64,000 bases of DNA, from contig VXBM01000022.1 in the NCBI GenBank assembly GCA_013400155.1, positions 545,134 through 609,133 of the forward strand. The letters run 5' to 3'. The notes under the pieces were generated by a model, which did not search any database, was not told where the DNA came from, and saw only the letters and a list, made by a program, of their open reading frames with translations. The position numbers were made by a program, and so were the translations under genes. The stretch is from Helopsaltes ochotensis (Eukaryota; Chordata; Aves; Passeriformes; Locustellidae). This document shows positions 25,001-36,600 of this stretch, piece after piece (within the stretch, counting starts at the first letter, position 1; the number at the start of each line of letters is the position of its first letter).

Positions 25001-27335
25001 CTAATTTTAAATGTATTAATAGAGCCTCTTTTTCATTTTTTAAATTTTTTTTTTCATATTGACTCTCCTGAGTTCTCTGTAACATTTTTCTGCTGTTGTC
25101 CAGAGACTGATTCAAATCATTGACTTTCCTCCACCTGTGGTCCTGGACCCATCAATCATCCCTTTTTCTTGCTCTTTAATCAGCTAAGCTGAGCCTTTGA
25201 CAATGAACCAAATATTTTGAGTTGAAATGCATGAGAAACAAAATTCTCACCTTGCAGATTACATACAGACAACTATCACACAAGTGTATGGCTCTGCTAT
25301 GGTTCAAGGATGTCTATGCTTCCATGTGAAGGAGCAAAAGGATCCTTAAAACGCACACTGCTTAGGTTCAATATAAAAACATAACCAGGCTTTTCTACTT
25401 CCATGGTGACTGAAATGTTCATCTCTGCTTAAAATAAGGCATGTGTGCAAGACATTTAAAACTCTTCAGCTATCTCAGGTGCTTAGGGATTTAGACTGTC
25501 AGATTTAGACTGTGTCTGAAAAATGGATATTACAAGGAAAAGAAAACTCCTCTGTGATGGGAGTATCAAATCAGTCTCTAGCCTCAAATAGAAAACAACA
25601 ACAAAAAAAGTATCTATTTTTCTTTGCAAAGAAGCATTTTCAGTTTAAGTCAGTTGAGAAAGTAGGAACCCATCTATGTATAGCGGTACTGCCAAAGCCT
25701 GGTGACTGCCGTCCTCCTCATGACAGTACTCCTACAACGGTTAAAGTACATTCTGCTGGATGAAAGGCCCAGGCTTGGTAAAGCTGAAGATATTCAAACA
25801 TAGGTTTGAATCCTGTGACTCAGTGTGTAGAGCTTTTACCTAACCAGTCAGGAACATGGACTTTGGTCCTTGCTCTGAAGTTTATGAATTTTGCTTTAAA
25901 GAGCTATGTGGTAAATTAGATTGTAGGTGCTTTTAACTGCAAACTGAATCCAAAGATTCTAATTTCTCCCAAAGTTGTTTTAACTGGATGATTAAATGTG
26001 TCCAATGACTTTGATTTATCTCACTTGAGGAATCTGGTACTTGACTGCCTTGTGACTCTTTCAGCAGGACAGGTGCAGGATGCTTTCCTCACTTTTCACC
26101 CCTCTATCACATTAGATGTTATTTCAGAGCTTCCAACATACTGGGAAGTAAAGCAATACCTGATGTCTCCATCCCAGTGAAGCTGAAAATCTTATCCACT
26201 TAGACCAGGGACTTGTCACACTGCAGCAGGTGAACTACCAGAAGTAAGGCAATGTTGCATCTTTTGGAGAAATATGTATAAACATCATGAAAAAGATAGA
26301 ATCTTTCAACATTTCTTGTCTCCAGATAAAGGAAGGTCTGCAATCATTACTTTGGACTTACACTGATTTAACTTCAATCCTGCTTTAAGTCTAAGCCTGT
26401 GCTTTTTATTGGATTCATCTCCTAATACCTACTGAATTAGTTTCTTTATCTCAAAATGAATATTTTCCTCATGTATACCTTTGAACACCTGGACATAGCC
26501 TTCCATGTAGCTCCTTAATGCCTCTAGTCCATCGCTATAACTCATTCATGGATTGCTGTCAAAAGTTGTCAAGAAATCCAGCCATCAAAAGGCATATCAG
26601 CAATAGATCCCACACATATTGCTCACCCCACTGAATGCACTACTTAAGGAAAATGTTTCAAAGTTTTACCCCCCTGCAGAACAGGAATGCCCAGGTGCCT
26701 CCTGTGGCAGAGTATCCTATCATCCTGAAACATGTGAATAGGTTTTACATGGACTTGAAAACATTTATTTCAGAGCTAAGCTAAAAACTAAATAATTTTG
26801 CTATTACATAACTTCAGCCATATATTGCAACCAAGACTTTCACAGTTATGGTATTTCACAGTGGTAGTAAGGAAAGTGAAACAAGCAGAGCTTTAAAACA
26901 ACTGTTTTCTTCTTCATTTCTGTGGCTTCAGCAACATTATGTAGTCTTGGTGCTTCTTTTAATATCCTACCTGTGATACCATCTGTGATCATCCTCTGGG
27001 AAATGGCTGAAGAACATCATAACCTGTTCATTCTTTTCCTTCTGGACAAAATTTGGGCGTGACCTTGTGTGGGACACCAGCAGTGTTGGAGAGGCAAAGC
27101 TGCCCATGTTTCTGCCCCACAGAACTGCTGCACTGGATCGTTTGGCTCTCCTTAGGGTGGATACTAGTCTTTTCTGCCTCACCCAAGCCAGACAAAGCAG
27201 CCTTACTGAACAGCAGGGTTGTGCCCAGTGCTTTCTCTCGATGTTTGACTAGCTCTAGGTTACAAGCTACAGAAAAAAAAAGCAGTAAATCTAATTCAGA
27301 CATGCTCCACACAGTTATAGCATTCCTTTGTAAAA
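19051..27335. other. Intergenic region, no supported gene
   Basis: Some 8 kb without a convincing gene. The longest open frame (23270-23704, minus, 144 codons) has no recognisable domain and no flanking splice sites that extend it. A short near-perfect palindrome sits at 20708-20728. No known repeat could be named, although some of 19051-19540 may belong to the neighbouring LTR-like segment. Confidence 0.5.
20708..20728. repeat. 21-bp palindrome (10-bp arms, 1-nt centre)
   Basis: GACCTTTTAG, T, CTAAAAGGTC. The arms are perfectly complementary. The left arm is partly repeated just upstream (CCTTTTAG at 20701-20708). No associated gene; function unknown. Confidence 0.85.
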
Positions 27336-27341
27336 TTTATT
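27336..27341 (-). other. Candidate polyadenylation hexamer for PPP1R3A
   Basis: TTTATT on the plus strand, so AATAAA on the minus strand, about 810 bases beyond the PPP1R3A stop codon. Weaker ATTAAA variants lie closer (27984-27989 and near 27952). Which one is used cannot be decided from sequence. The 3' UTR would be the stretch between this hexamer and 28153. Confidence 0.25.
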
Positions 27342-28153
27342 TAATGCTTTGTAGATATGTTCAAGCAATTCTGATGAAAGATGTCACTGAAATGCTTTGC
27401 CCAGAATAACAGTTCAGTGAAATTCTCAGTCATGTTACACAGCCCTCATTTGCAAAACCCAAAAACTTTCATACATATGAGTGATCAGTAAGAAGCCTGT
27501 GGCAATTACCTTCACTCTTTACAGGGTGGAAACAGCACAACTATTCTGCAGTTACATCCTAGAAGTTACATGACATTACTGAATTCAAAGCCTTACATCT
27601 TTCCAACAGGGGTATCTCTGAAGCTCTATGTCAAAATAATGAAATAAAAATTTGGAAAAATGTATTAAACTATCAACAGATGTGTTGCTTACACCATTGG
27701 CTAATTACACTAGGAGAGTATCAACTGCAATGTCAGCACGAAAATACTGACTTAGGTTTTATATTCACACAGAATCTTAGGAAAAAATTCCCAGAAAAAT
27801 ATGAAGCTTTAATGCAAAAGAAATTAAAGCAAGTAAATGGTGGGTTTAAGTACTACAGAGATGTGAAGCATTGCTTCTTCATATCCTGCTAAGAAGCAAC
27901 AGCTGTACTTCATTTTAACTTGACGTGCTTCAGAACTCATTCATATAAGTATTTAATGATCCAAACATAATGGTCCAGCATAGTTTAATTACCTTTATGA
28001 AGGCTCAACTTCATATGTAATCTTTTAATAAAAGATGCTGCTGTGGAAGTCTTGCTTTGGTTCTGACAAAGAATAAACTCTTTAATAGTGAAAAGGCTTT
28101 GGTGAAAATGGAGATTATTGACCATGGATCCTGAACACAGTTGACAGTCAATG

Positions 28154-30640
28154 TTATTTCTTCTTGATAGACTCCTCATTTCTTCTTCCTTCGTGGTATA
28201 GCCAATACAAGGAGAACAGGTAGAGTGCAAGGCAGACCATCAAATCATAGTGGTAGAGTGTTGCAGCGAATAGAAGAAAGAAGAAGAAATAAAATATTTT
28301 GAAAGCAATATGTTTTAAACCTGGAGACTCACTAGGTAACTTAAGTGCTTCACTCTTCTGGTGAGAAATATCTGCAGAATCAGAAGCATGTTGGCTTTCT
28401 TTCTGGGCGTCATCAAGCAAGTTTAGTGTTTTCCCCTCAGTTATTAAACGGTCAGCTCGAGAGTCTGTTCCTCCATTTTCTTTGGTAGACTTACTAATTA
28501 AAACCTCTGGCCTCCATGACTTCTCTTGCTGGAGCTCTGTTTGATGGAAAAATTGACCTGTACTCCTTCCTCTTCCTTCTCCAGAAACTCCTGTGTCTGA
28601 AGCAGAAGGTACTTCTCCTTTTTCAACTTCAGGAGAGGAGCTTTTGTTAATACATGTGATTTCATTTGTTAGATTTAAATTGTACCCTGACTCAGCAGCA
28701 GCCTTGTCAGAGACTTTGGATTCAAAGTATCTATACAGGTGCTCCATGCCTCCTTCCACAGTGGGTCCTTCTGAAAATGCCACTGAAGAGCTTTTATAAT
28801 TGTAATTAGGCACTGTATTTGTACCAGAAGGTGGCATTTTTGTTTCAGCTTTAGAACATAAACAGGAAAGTGTATCACTATGGTTTTCTTCCCTGTAGAG
28901 CTCTTCTGCTTTCTCACGGGATAGATGTTTCTGAGTGCTCAGGGGACTTTTAGGTACTTCTGAACATAAACCCTCCTGCAAATCCTTCTTCCCTGTAGCA
29001 GAAGCCTTTACTGCTTCTCCTACAGGTAGAATGTTGTCTGGTTGTGCTTTTGCACCTTTTTCCCTGCTCTTGCATCCTGACTTCGTTTCTCCTTGCAGTG
29101 TTTCATGTACGCATGCATTATAAATACCTAAAACTGATTTCTTTTCAAATTCAGTGTCATATAATACACCCACTGTGTTGAGTTGACAAAGAGCATAATG
29201 TGAACCATCATTTCTCCCTTCACGTGTATCAAATGCTGTTTCCTTTTCCTCTGTGGGCCTGTCACTTAGTGCAGTCTCTCGAGGTAGCTTAGCAATTACT
29301 GCTTTTTCACTGCCAGGCATTTTTTCTGGAGCACTTTCTGATGTTGTTTTAATTATATAAGCTGTACCTGCCTCTGTTTCCTCTGTAATACCCTGCTCAG
29401 AGACAGAAGACTTTTCACAGCTCTCTGCCTCCTGGCAGGTAAACAACTCCTTTGTGGAAGTCATGGTCTGAGGTTCCATGCTCCCCCTCACTCTCCACCG
29501 AACCTCACTCCCCATTTCTTGCCACCTCTGCTCTGCAAAATTTGCTTCACTTTCCCTTCCGATTGGTCTCCCTTCATTTGTGTTGTCTGGCTTCTCTCTG
29601 TCCTTTAACTTCCTGAATTCTCTGTGTTCCTGAATGTTCTCAGATTGCCTTTCATCCACCATGGCGACCCTGGGTGCCTGCTTGTTCTCAGCTGGCAGAG
29701 GTGCTGGGTTCAGGGCTTTGGCATTGTGTTTCCTGTATGACTTGAAAGGCTTGGAAGCTTCCTCCTCACCAATTGATGCCAAGTCTGCTACTTCAATGAC
29801 TTTCTTCTGCTTCCCTAAATCAGTGTTCTTTCCTGACGTTTCACCAGCTCCCTTTTTTTGTGTGGAATCTGTTGAGACAGCAGCCTGTGCAAAAGTGTTG
29901 GCATATAAATCTCCTCTTGAATCTACCTGAACTTTGCTTTCAATCATCTTGATCTTTCCTTCATTTTTGTCAGCATTTGACAACAATGAATCCAATGTTT
30001 GGTGAGACATTTGTGGTGCCTGGTGCTCCAGTGCTGGATTAGTATTGCCATCCAGTGTCCTTGTTATGAATTCATTTAATTGCATGGATTCATCATGCTC
30101 TGGCAAAATGGTTTCTGTTCTCATTTCACAGGCTCCTTCTGAGGTATCAGCAGCATCCTCATTGATGAATAACCTCTCCATCATCTTACTTCCCAAGGCA
30201 CTATCTATTTCACCTTTTGAAACATCTCTGTGCCTCTCTCCCTGTTGGCTTGAGCCAGTAGCCGTAATATTGATAGCCTCATTCTGCTTTGTCTGAGGAA
30301 AATGTTTTCCCAATAAAAGGCTTTCACTGGTACCAGTATGTTCCAAACACCGCTCATAGCTGTTTACTGAGCCAGCAGTGACTTCCTTCCCTGGTAGCTG
30401 GTTATTATAATCTCTTAAAGAATACTTAGCTTTATCTTTTAATTCTTCTCCTATCACAGGTGAAGAGTTTTCAGATGAGGAACTGATAGGGACAGGGTGC
30501 AAGTCACTGCTTCTTTCTATACAGGTTAACTTTTTCATCAATCTTTCAGTTTCACTTAGAAAATTAATTGGTTCTGTTGTGTATAAATTCCTTTCATCTC
30601 TGGAAGGGGTACCTCTAGCTCCTGTGAAGTGCGGATTTAA
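28154..30640 (-). CDS. PPP1R3A: PPP1R3A coding exon 4: long tail and membrane anchor
   Basis: One large terminal exon encoding residues 331-1158. It starts at the acceptor TATTGTTTCAG|TTAAAT; an ATG three codons upstream of that point is intronic. The first residues (LNPHFTG, then TPSRDERN) match the start of the mammalian last exon. Most of the tail is rich in Glu, Ser, Lys and Thr, is weakly conserved and is probably disordered. A clear exception is residues 725-843 (29102-29458), with blocks such as GITEETEAGTAYIIKTTSES and EGRNDGSHYALCQLNTVGV that closely resemble the human protein as I recall it. The C-terminus has a phenylalanine-rich hydrophobic segment (1108-1127), then YHYDLM and a second hydrophobic stretch (1129-1146). 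In mammals this region anchors the protein in the sarcoplasmic reticulum. The last residues are SIKKK. Confidence 0.96.
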   Translation of the reverse strand, partial: LNPHFTGARGTPSRDERNLYTTEPINFLSETERLMKKLTCIERSSDLHPVPISSSSENSSPVIGEELKDKAKYSLRDYNNQLPGKEVTAGSVNSYERCLEHTGTSESLLLGKHFPQTKQNEAINITATGSSQQGERHRDVSKGEIDSALGSKMMERLFINEDAADTSEGACEMRTETILPEHDESMQLNEFITRTLDGNTNPALEHQAPQMSHQTLDSLLSNADKNEGKIKMIESKVQVDSRGDLYANTFAQAAVSTDSTQKKGAGETSGKNTDLGKQKKVIEVADLASIGEEEASKPFKSYRKHNAKALNPAPLPAENKQAPRVAMVDERQSENIQEHREFRKLKDREKPDNTNEGRPIGRESEANFAEQRWQEMGSEVRWRVRGSMEPQTMTSTKELFTCQEAESCEKSSVSEQGITEETEAGTAYIIKTTSESAPEKMPGSEKAVIAKLPRETALSDRPTEEKETAFDTREGRNDGSHYALCQLNTVGVLYDTEFEKKSVLGIYNACVHETLQGETKSGCKSREKGAKAQPDNILPVGEAVKASATGKKDLQEGLCSEVPKSPLSTQKHLSREKAEELYREENHSDTLSCLCSKAETKMPPSGTNTVPNYNYKSSSVAFSEGPTVEGGMEHLYRYFESKVSDKAAAESGYNLNLTNEITCINKSSSPEVEKGEVPSASDTGVSGEGRGRSTGQFFHQTELQQEKSWRPEVLISKSTKENGGTDSRADRLITEGKTLNLLDDAQKESQHASDSADISHQKSEALKLPSESPGLKHIAFKIFYFFFFLLFAATLYHYDLMVCLALYLFSLYWLYHEGRRNEESIKKK

Positions 30641-33600
30641 CTGAAACAATAGAATAGAAAAGAATGATCAAAAAGTGCTTTGCAAAAATATGCCAGATGA
30701 AGAAGGCAGGATTTCATTACCGAAAGTTTTGTTTTCAGTAACAAAGCTTTTATGGAAACATGTTCTAAACCATTTGCAAAATTTGCATTGCATGTATTTT
30801 TTAACATAGGTATATGAGCTTTATGGTGGTGCTGAAAGGAGCAGGAAATAAAATAGTGCTCAGAACCCTCTCTCTTTATTCATGAGTTCAGTAAGCTGCT
30901 AGTGGATTTTATACAAATTAAATCTGAAGAGAATATTCCCTTAAAGGCAGGCTAATTTTTTCTCTATACATTTGATTCTAGATTTGGAGAGAGGAAGCTT
31001 TGGGGCGAGGGGGGAGGATTGGTGCTTAAACAAGGGCATTGATACAGTACATCAGTATCTGGTAATGTACAGTATTGTCCAGTAAAACAAAGACACATTT
31101 CACACTGACAAATACTGTAAGGATTATCTGTGCTTCATTTCTCTCAGGGACCATTTTACAGGCTTCAAACCAGACTGGTTTTAGACAATCTGGTAAGACA
31201 TGAGTTGGAAATGAGATTAGCGAAGTAAAAGGCCAGAAACTAATCATTCTCCCTCCTAGCTCCCAAATATCATATTGTATTATTCAGCTATGCCTGCTTG
31301 TCATTGCACTCTCTTCTCACTTTAGCAGAGTCACACTGATAGCACTAGCTGATCAATTAGAGGCTAGTTTCTTGGGCACCCCTTTATACATTTGCACTTG
31401 CTGTAGATACCCCCATTACAGTTTCTCTTATTAATATGTTTTCTGCAAAGCCTCTGCAAACTATTAATAGTAAAACGTCACTCAAAGAAAAGTGAGGGAG
31501 CTAATGTCTCTGCAAATTCTGTTTTAATGACCCTCTGCCAACCAGTGCTCAAGTGTATTTGAGTTCTTCGGTGATGCCAACTGTCAGGATTTAACAGTGA
31601 GATGCCTGTGTTTTTTTCCCCTCCTCATAACTGACATTTGCATGATCTCAATAATTATATGCAAATCTTACGATTTCCCCTTCTTCTCACATAAGGCTCA
31701 TGTTACTTGTCAACTGCACAGCTGTCTTGTGAGCCAATGCCTGTGCGCTTCAAAGATTTGGTTGTATTTCCATGTATTATAAGCCTTCATTGTTTAATTC
31801 ATTAAAGAGCGCACAGTGCAAATTAACATCTAAATTATAGCTCCCCCTTCATTTATTGTACGGACAAGTCTGGCAATTGATAAACAAATGGTTATATTTG
31901 ATCCTCTTTTTTGTAAAAGGGTGGCTGAGAAAAACAAGGGATTTTAGAGGTCCTCATTTCCACGTTTCGCCATAAAGAAAAAAGAACCAAAATGTTGCCT
32001 TTCAGGCAGTGAAAAGTCCCACAATAGACAACAATTTTAAACTTTTTAAAGTAAAAGACAAGAAAAATTTATATTAAAATGTGAGGAATTTTTTCTCTCT
32101 ATCAACAAGAAAAAAAAAAAACAAAACAACAAACGGTTCCCATCTTCCTCTCTTGTCTGATTCAGCATTCACATTTTCACAGGTGATAGCTATTATAATC
32201 TATGATTATGAATCTGTGCACCCAAATGATATGAGCTGAGAACAGACACTGGGAATAATAGATTGCTGTACATGTCTCATTTATTGCCATTTTTTCTTTC
32301 GTACTGAAAATGCAAGTCAAACCACACACACACATGCATGCACACAAACCCAAATAGATTGAATATTCACTGAGTGTGAAATTCATTGTAAAAAATATAA
32401 TGTAAGATACTGATATAGAAGAATCTGCTAATATAAATATATATATACTTACTATGCTCATATAGTTAGAATTTCAAAAATCTCATTAGTAAAGAGTACT
32501 ACAAATATAAAAATTTTACAAATGGAAAGCATATATTTAAAAATATTCCCATCCTAGTGACTAGGAGGAGAGATTTTTTCAACTGTTACCCTTCTAATTC
32601 CTTAGAACTGTCTTTCAGAGCCTCTGGTAAAGAAATAAAAGGGAGAAATCATTAATTTAAGACCAGAAAAAGTTGATGCACTATACCAAAATCAAAGTAC
32701 CTTCTATTGTTGAATCAGTTAGAGATTCAGTGTAAGTACAGACCAGGGCTTTACATTTGTAAATTAGTACATCAGTCAGCCCTGTTAAAAGGGGGCATTT
32801 CACCAGCTTTGAAGCGTAAATGGATTCAAAGCATTTAATACTGTAGATATAATTGTGTAACACTTACCAGCAACTCCAATTCTTTTTCATCATCTTTGCG
32901 ATCACCCTGGTTGTTTTCTGCATTTTTTTCTTTCGTATTTTCATTAGCTAGTTTGGTGCCTTTGTCTTCTGCTTGTGAATAAACAATCTCTGGGATGTTT
33001 GTATCTGAAGAGTTAAAAAAACAGTTGAATAATTTTCACGAGGTTGGTTGTTACACTATTTTTAATTAACATGTGCAGTAAGGAAGAGCTAATTAAACCA
33101 GGTGTTGTACCTGAAGTCCTTGAGTTATTCCATGTGCCATCATCAGATATTGCCAGTATTTCTTCTTTTCTGTTAAACAAAAAGAAACTTGTTTTATTCT
33201 GCAAAAATTATCGTTCTAATTCCCCTTAGATTCAAATAAGTATAAAGACTACCAGTTAATTCCACAACATTTTGAATGCTGTTTGAAATTCTGAGAGTAA
33301 CAGCTACATGAAATGTAGCGATTTTTGAGTGACCTGATATTAAGGCTTGGTCATAAGAAAGAATTGGCTAAGAAAATGGGAATATGTTGACCTCCAGATT
33401 ACATTGCAAATCTGATGGGTTTTCCCAGGCCTTTTCTGAGAAAGCACACAAAGGTGATTAGATGGGTCAGTGACAGGAGAGCATAATTTTGGGGTCAGGC
33501 AAGGGTCTGGAAGAATATATGTGTTCAAGAGGCCAGGGCTCTCTCTTGCTTGTGTTTTTCAAATATTTGTATGTTTACAGAGATGGCTGGAAAAAGGCAT

Positions 33601-36600
33601 CTTTGTTATCTGAAATAAATCAGAAGATTCTCCCAGCATGTGTACAGTATAAATCCTGTTCCTAAACTATGCCTGGCCAGCAAGAACAAACTCTTCTTTC
33701 CTCAGCCAGTGCAATTTTTTCTGTTTCTTTGCTGGCTGTGAAAACAAAGCCCAGGTTCAACACAAAAAACACCTACAGAGAGGTGCTGAGTGCCTGCAGT
33801 CCTCATCAATACTGATTGATATAAAATCAAACTGCCAAGTCATAGCAGTTCGAACTGTGTGCTTATAGGAGTCTAACCTTTAGTAGAAAAGGAAAAAATG
33901 TTAAGAGAATGTCACTTATGTAAAATGTAAATTATTATATCACTCCTAATGACTCCTCTATGAGTAGCAATTTTTTTTCCTGTAGGTCTTAATTTATGTG
34001 ATTTTCAACCAGCCGTCCACCTCTGTTTCTGAAAATTACTTTCTAATTTTCAAATATTAATCTTTTCCCCTTCTATTTTCTCCTAGTGTCTTTCACTTGA
34101 ATTGATATAACATTAACTCTGTCACCTAAATGCTTAATTCAGAAGGAGGATGCTAAATTTATGCTCTATTAAAAGAACGTAGACATCTACTGTCACCAAC
34201 TTTTTAAAAACCAGTCTTTATAGGGTTTGCCAGACTAAAGCAGACAGAAGCTCTTGCCAGTCTAGCATCTGATCTCGGACACTGGTCACTATCAGGTATT
34301 TCAGGGGAAGATGTAGAGCTGTTGTAGGAAAATACTTGGAGTAATTTGCACTGCTCTCTTACATTTCCTCTTGTGCGTTTTTTGTTAGAAGCTGTCCTTG
34401 AAGCATAAGATTTAATGCTCTCTCAGAGATCTTTATTTCACCATTAGTTGCAATAATGCTAAATATTCTTGCAATCTGTATGAATGTCATTTCACTCTTG
34501 AATTCTGGTATGTGCATAACCTCCATGTGTTTTTCACTCTTCCACTCACACTGTTGTATTTTCCCCTGCCTGCAGTTGTTATAATCTGCATTTCATTCTG
34601 AAAAAGGTAGCAGATCCACCTTTTTCTAGTTGATCTGTGGAGGTTTTAATGTAAATCATTAGTGCTTATTAATTATACATAGGGGTTTAGGGACAGTGGT
34701 TGGGTTTTTTTTGTTAGTTGAGGTTTTTTTACTGTTCAAAGTTTTGGATTGGCTTACATCTAGTTCCCAATTTTCTTCTGCCCTTTCACATTTTTTCACT
34801 CACCTGCTTTCATAAATCTAGACACTGTGTAGGTTGGGGTTTAACCATGATACAGATGAATCAAAACATTTAGATGCTATTAGGATGTCTGCAAAAGCCC
34901 AAGATTGGGAGCCAAGACTTGTATAACACATGAACTGAATTGCCACCCCAAAACAATGATCCCAAAACCACCCAAAACCTTCCACTGCTTTCCAGGGGGT
35001 GAAAAAGAGCATCCTAAAGTGTCTATATTTCTTTGAACACAGCTGACTACACTGACTACGTGACTACAGTGTTCAGCCATATGGATGCCACAACTCTTGG
35101 AAAGCAGGGGTGGCACTGTTTGCTGCTAGAAGGGACTCTTGTCTACTTCTTAAAGGAACAAGTTGGACAATTTTTTCATTCAAGAAGCATTCCCAGAAGA
35201 AGAGGAGCTGTTAATGCCTATATCTAACCTAATATTCTACTGCTAGTTGGAGTTCGCAACAGCTACTGCTGTATCAAAGTAGCAGTACCACTTTCAGCTT
35301 CTATCACACCCTCATGAGATAAAAAAACCCACTGCACATCATTCATGCAAAAAATACCCAGAATACAGAACATTTGGGGAAAAACTGGAGGGCAGATTTG
35401 TCTACACCTAATGGAGTTGGATGTACAAGCAGGATCCTTATCTTTAACCTTATTTCCATATCTTGGGGAAATGAGAAACTGAATTCTGCCTCATTTCCTA
35501 TGTTTTCTATGCAGCAAATATTTTTTGCTTTGATTAAGAAATTTTCAGTGTAAAAATATAGACACAGTGTTTGAATAAGGATGTTAAGGATGAGTACCTA
35601 TTTTATAAACCTTTCAATGTACAGGCCTAAAGATGCTTCAAAATGGATAATTAAGGATGTGTGCCAGGATAGCGTCACCTTATCTTGCCTTATTGTTCTA
35701 GCCCCTGTGTTCAGGCAGTCCTGTGTATCATCTCTATTGTCAGTGGTGAGAGATTATCACTTCCAAAAGGATATTCATTCCCTCTAGCATGGGAATCATG
35801 AGTAAGACGGAACGACATATCGTTCAAAGGTGCTGCTTTACCTCTGAAAGAGACTGACCATAAAGGGAACTTACATCTTTGGCCCTTATCTAAAGCTGCA
35901 TGACTCTCGCCTTGCAACTCTAAATTCAAACTACAATGTAGTTATGGAGTTTTAGTGGCTGGGACTGTAACACTCAATGTATGTGTGACCTGAGCCCCTC
36001 AGTTTTACTTTTGCTGTGATTAGAGCTGAATTTTTTCCTTAAGTTTTGTTCTAGTAACATTGGGAGCCCTGTTCCACAAGTTCCTTTTCACAACAGCAAC
36101 ACAGATAAAAAATGGCAACGATAACAGAGCCTCACAGCTACACTACAGGGCTTGTAGCATAATTTCTTGCCTATTTAACTTAATTTTATACAGATTTCTG
36201 GTTTATAGCCCATTATTTGTGCACACCTGCCCTGCAAATACCTGAGTATAGAGAATGTCAATGTAACAGTTATTTTACGTAATTTTAGATCAGAAATATT
36301 TGTCCTCATACAATTATTCTCAGGGGAAATTTAAAATTGGCTTAAATTGAGGATATTGCTACTGCAGTGTTTGAGGATCACAAGGAGCATAAAACAATAG
36401 TAATTTAAATCACTACTTCAATTGAAGAAATGATATTTTGAGGCTATGGGTGCATATAACTGCAGAAAAATCTCAAACCTATTTGCATGTCCTAAGGACT
36501 GAAATGCTTCCCAAAAGCCAATAAAAATTAGCCCCTTCATCAAACAGGAGCAATTAGAAGGGGTTTGTCTAGTTTGTAAGTTTTTTCTCCATATTTCTCT

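Noticed and set aside
27680..27892. Plus-strand 70-codon frame with KFPEKYEALMQKKLKQ-like content
   Set aside because: Looked briefly like a retrocopy fragment, but no known protein is matched and no extension exists on either side. It lies in the probable PPP1R3A 3' UTR region on the opposite strand.
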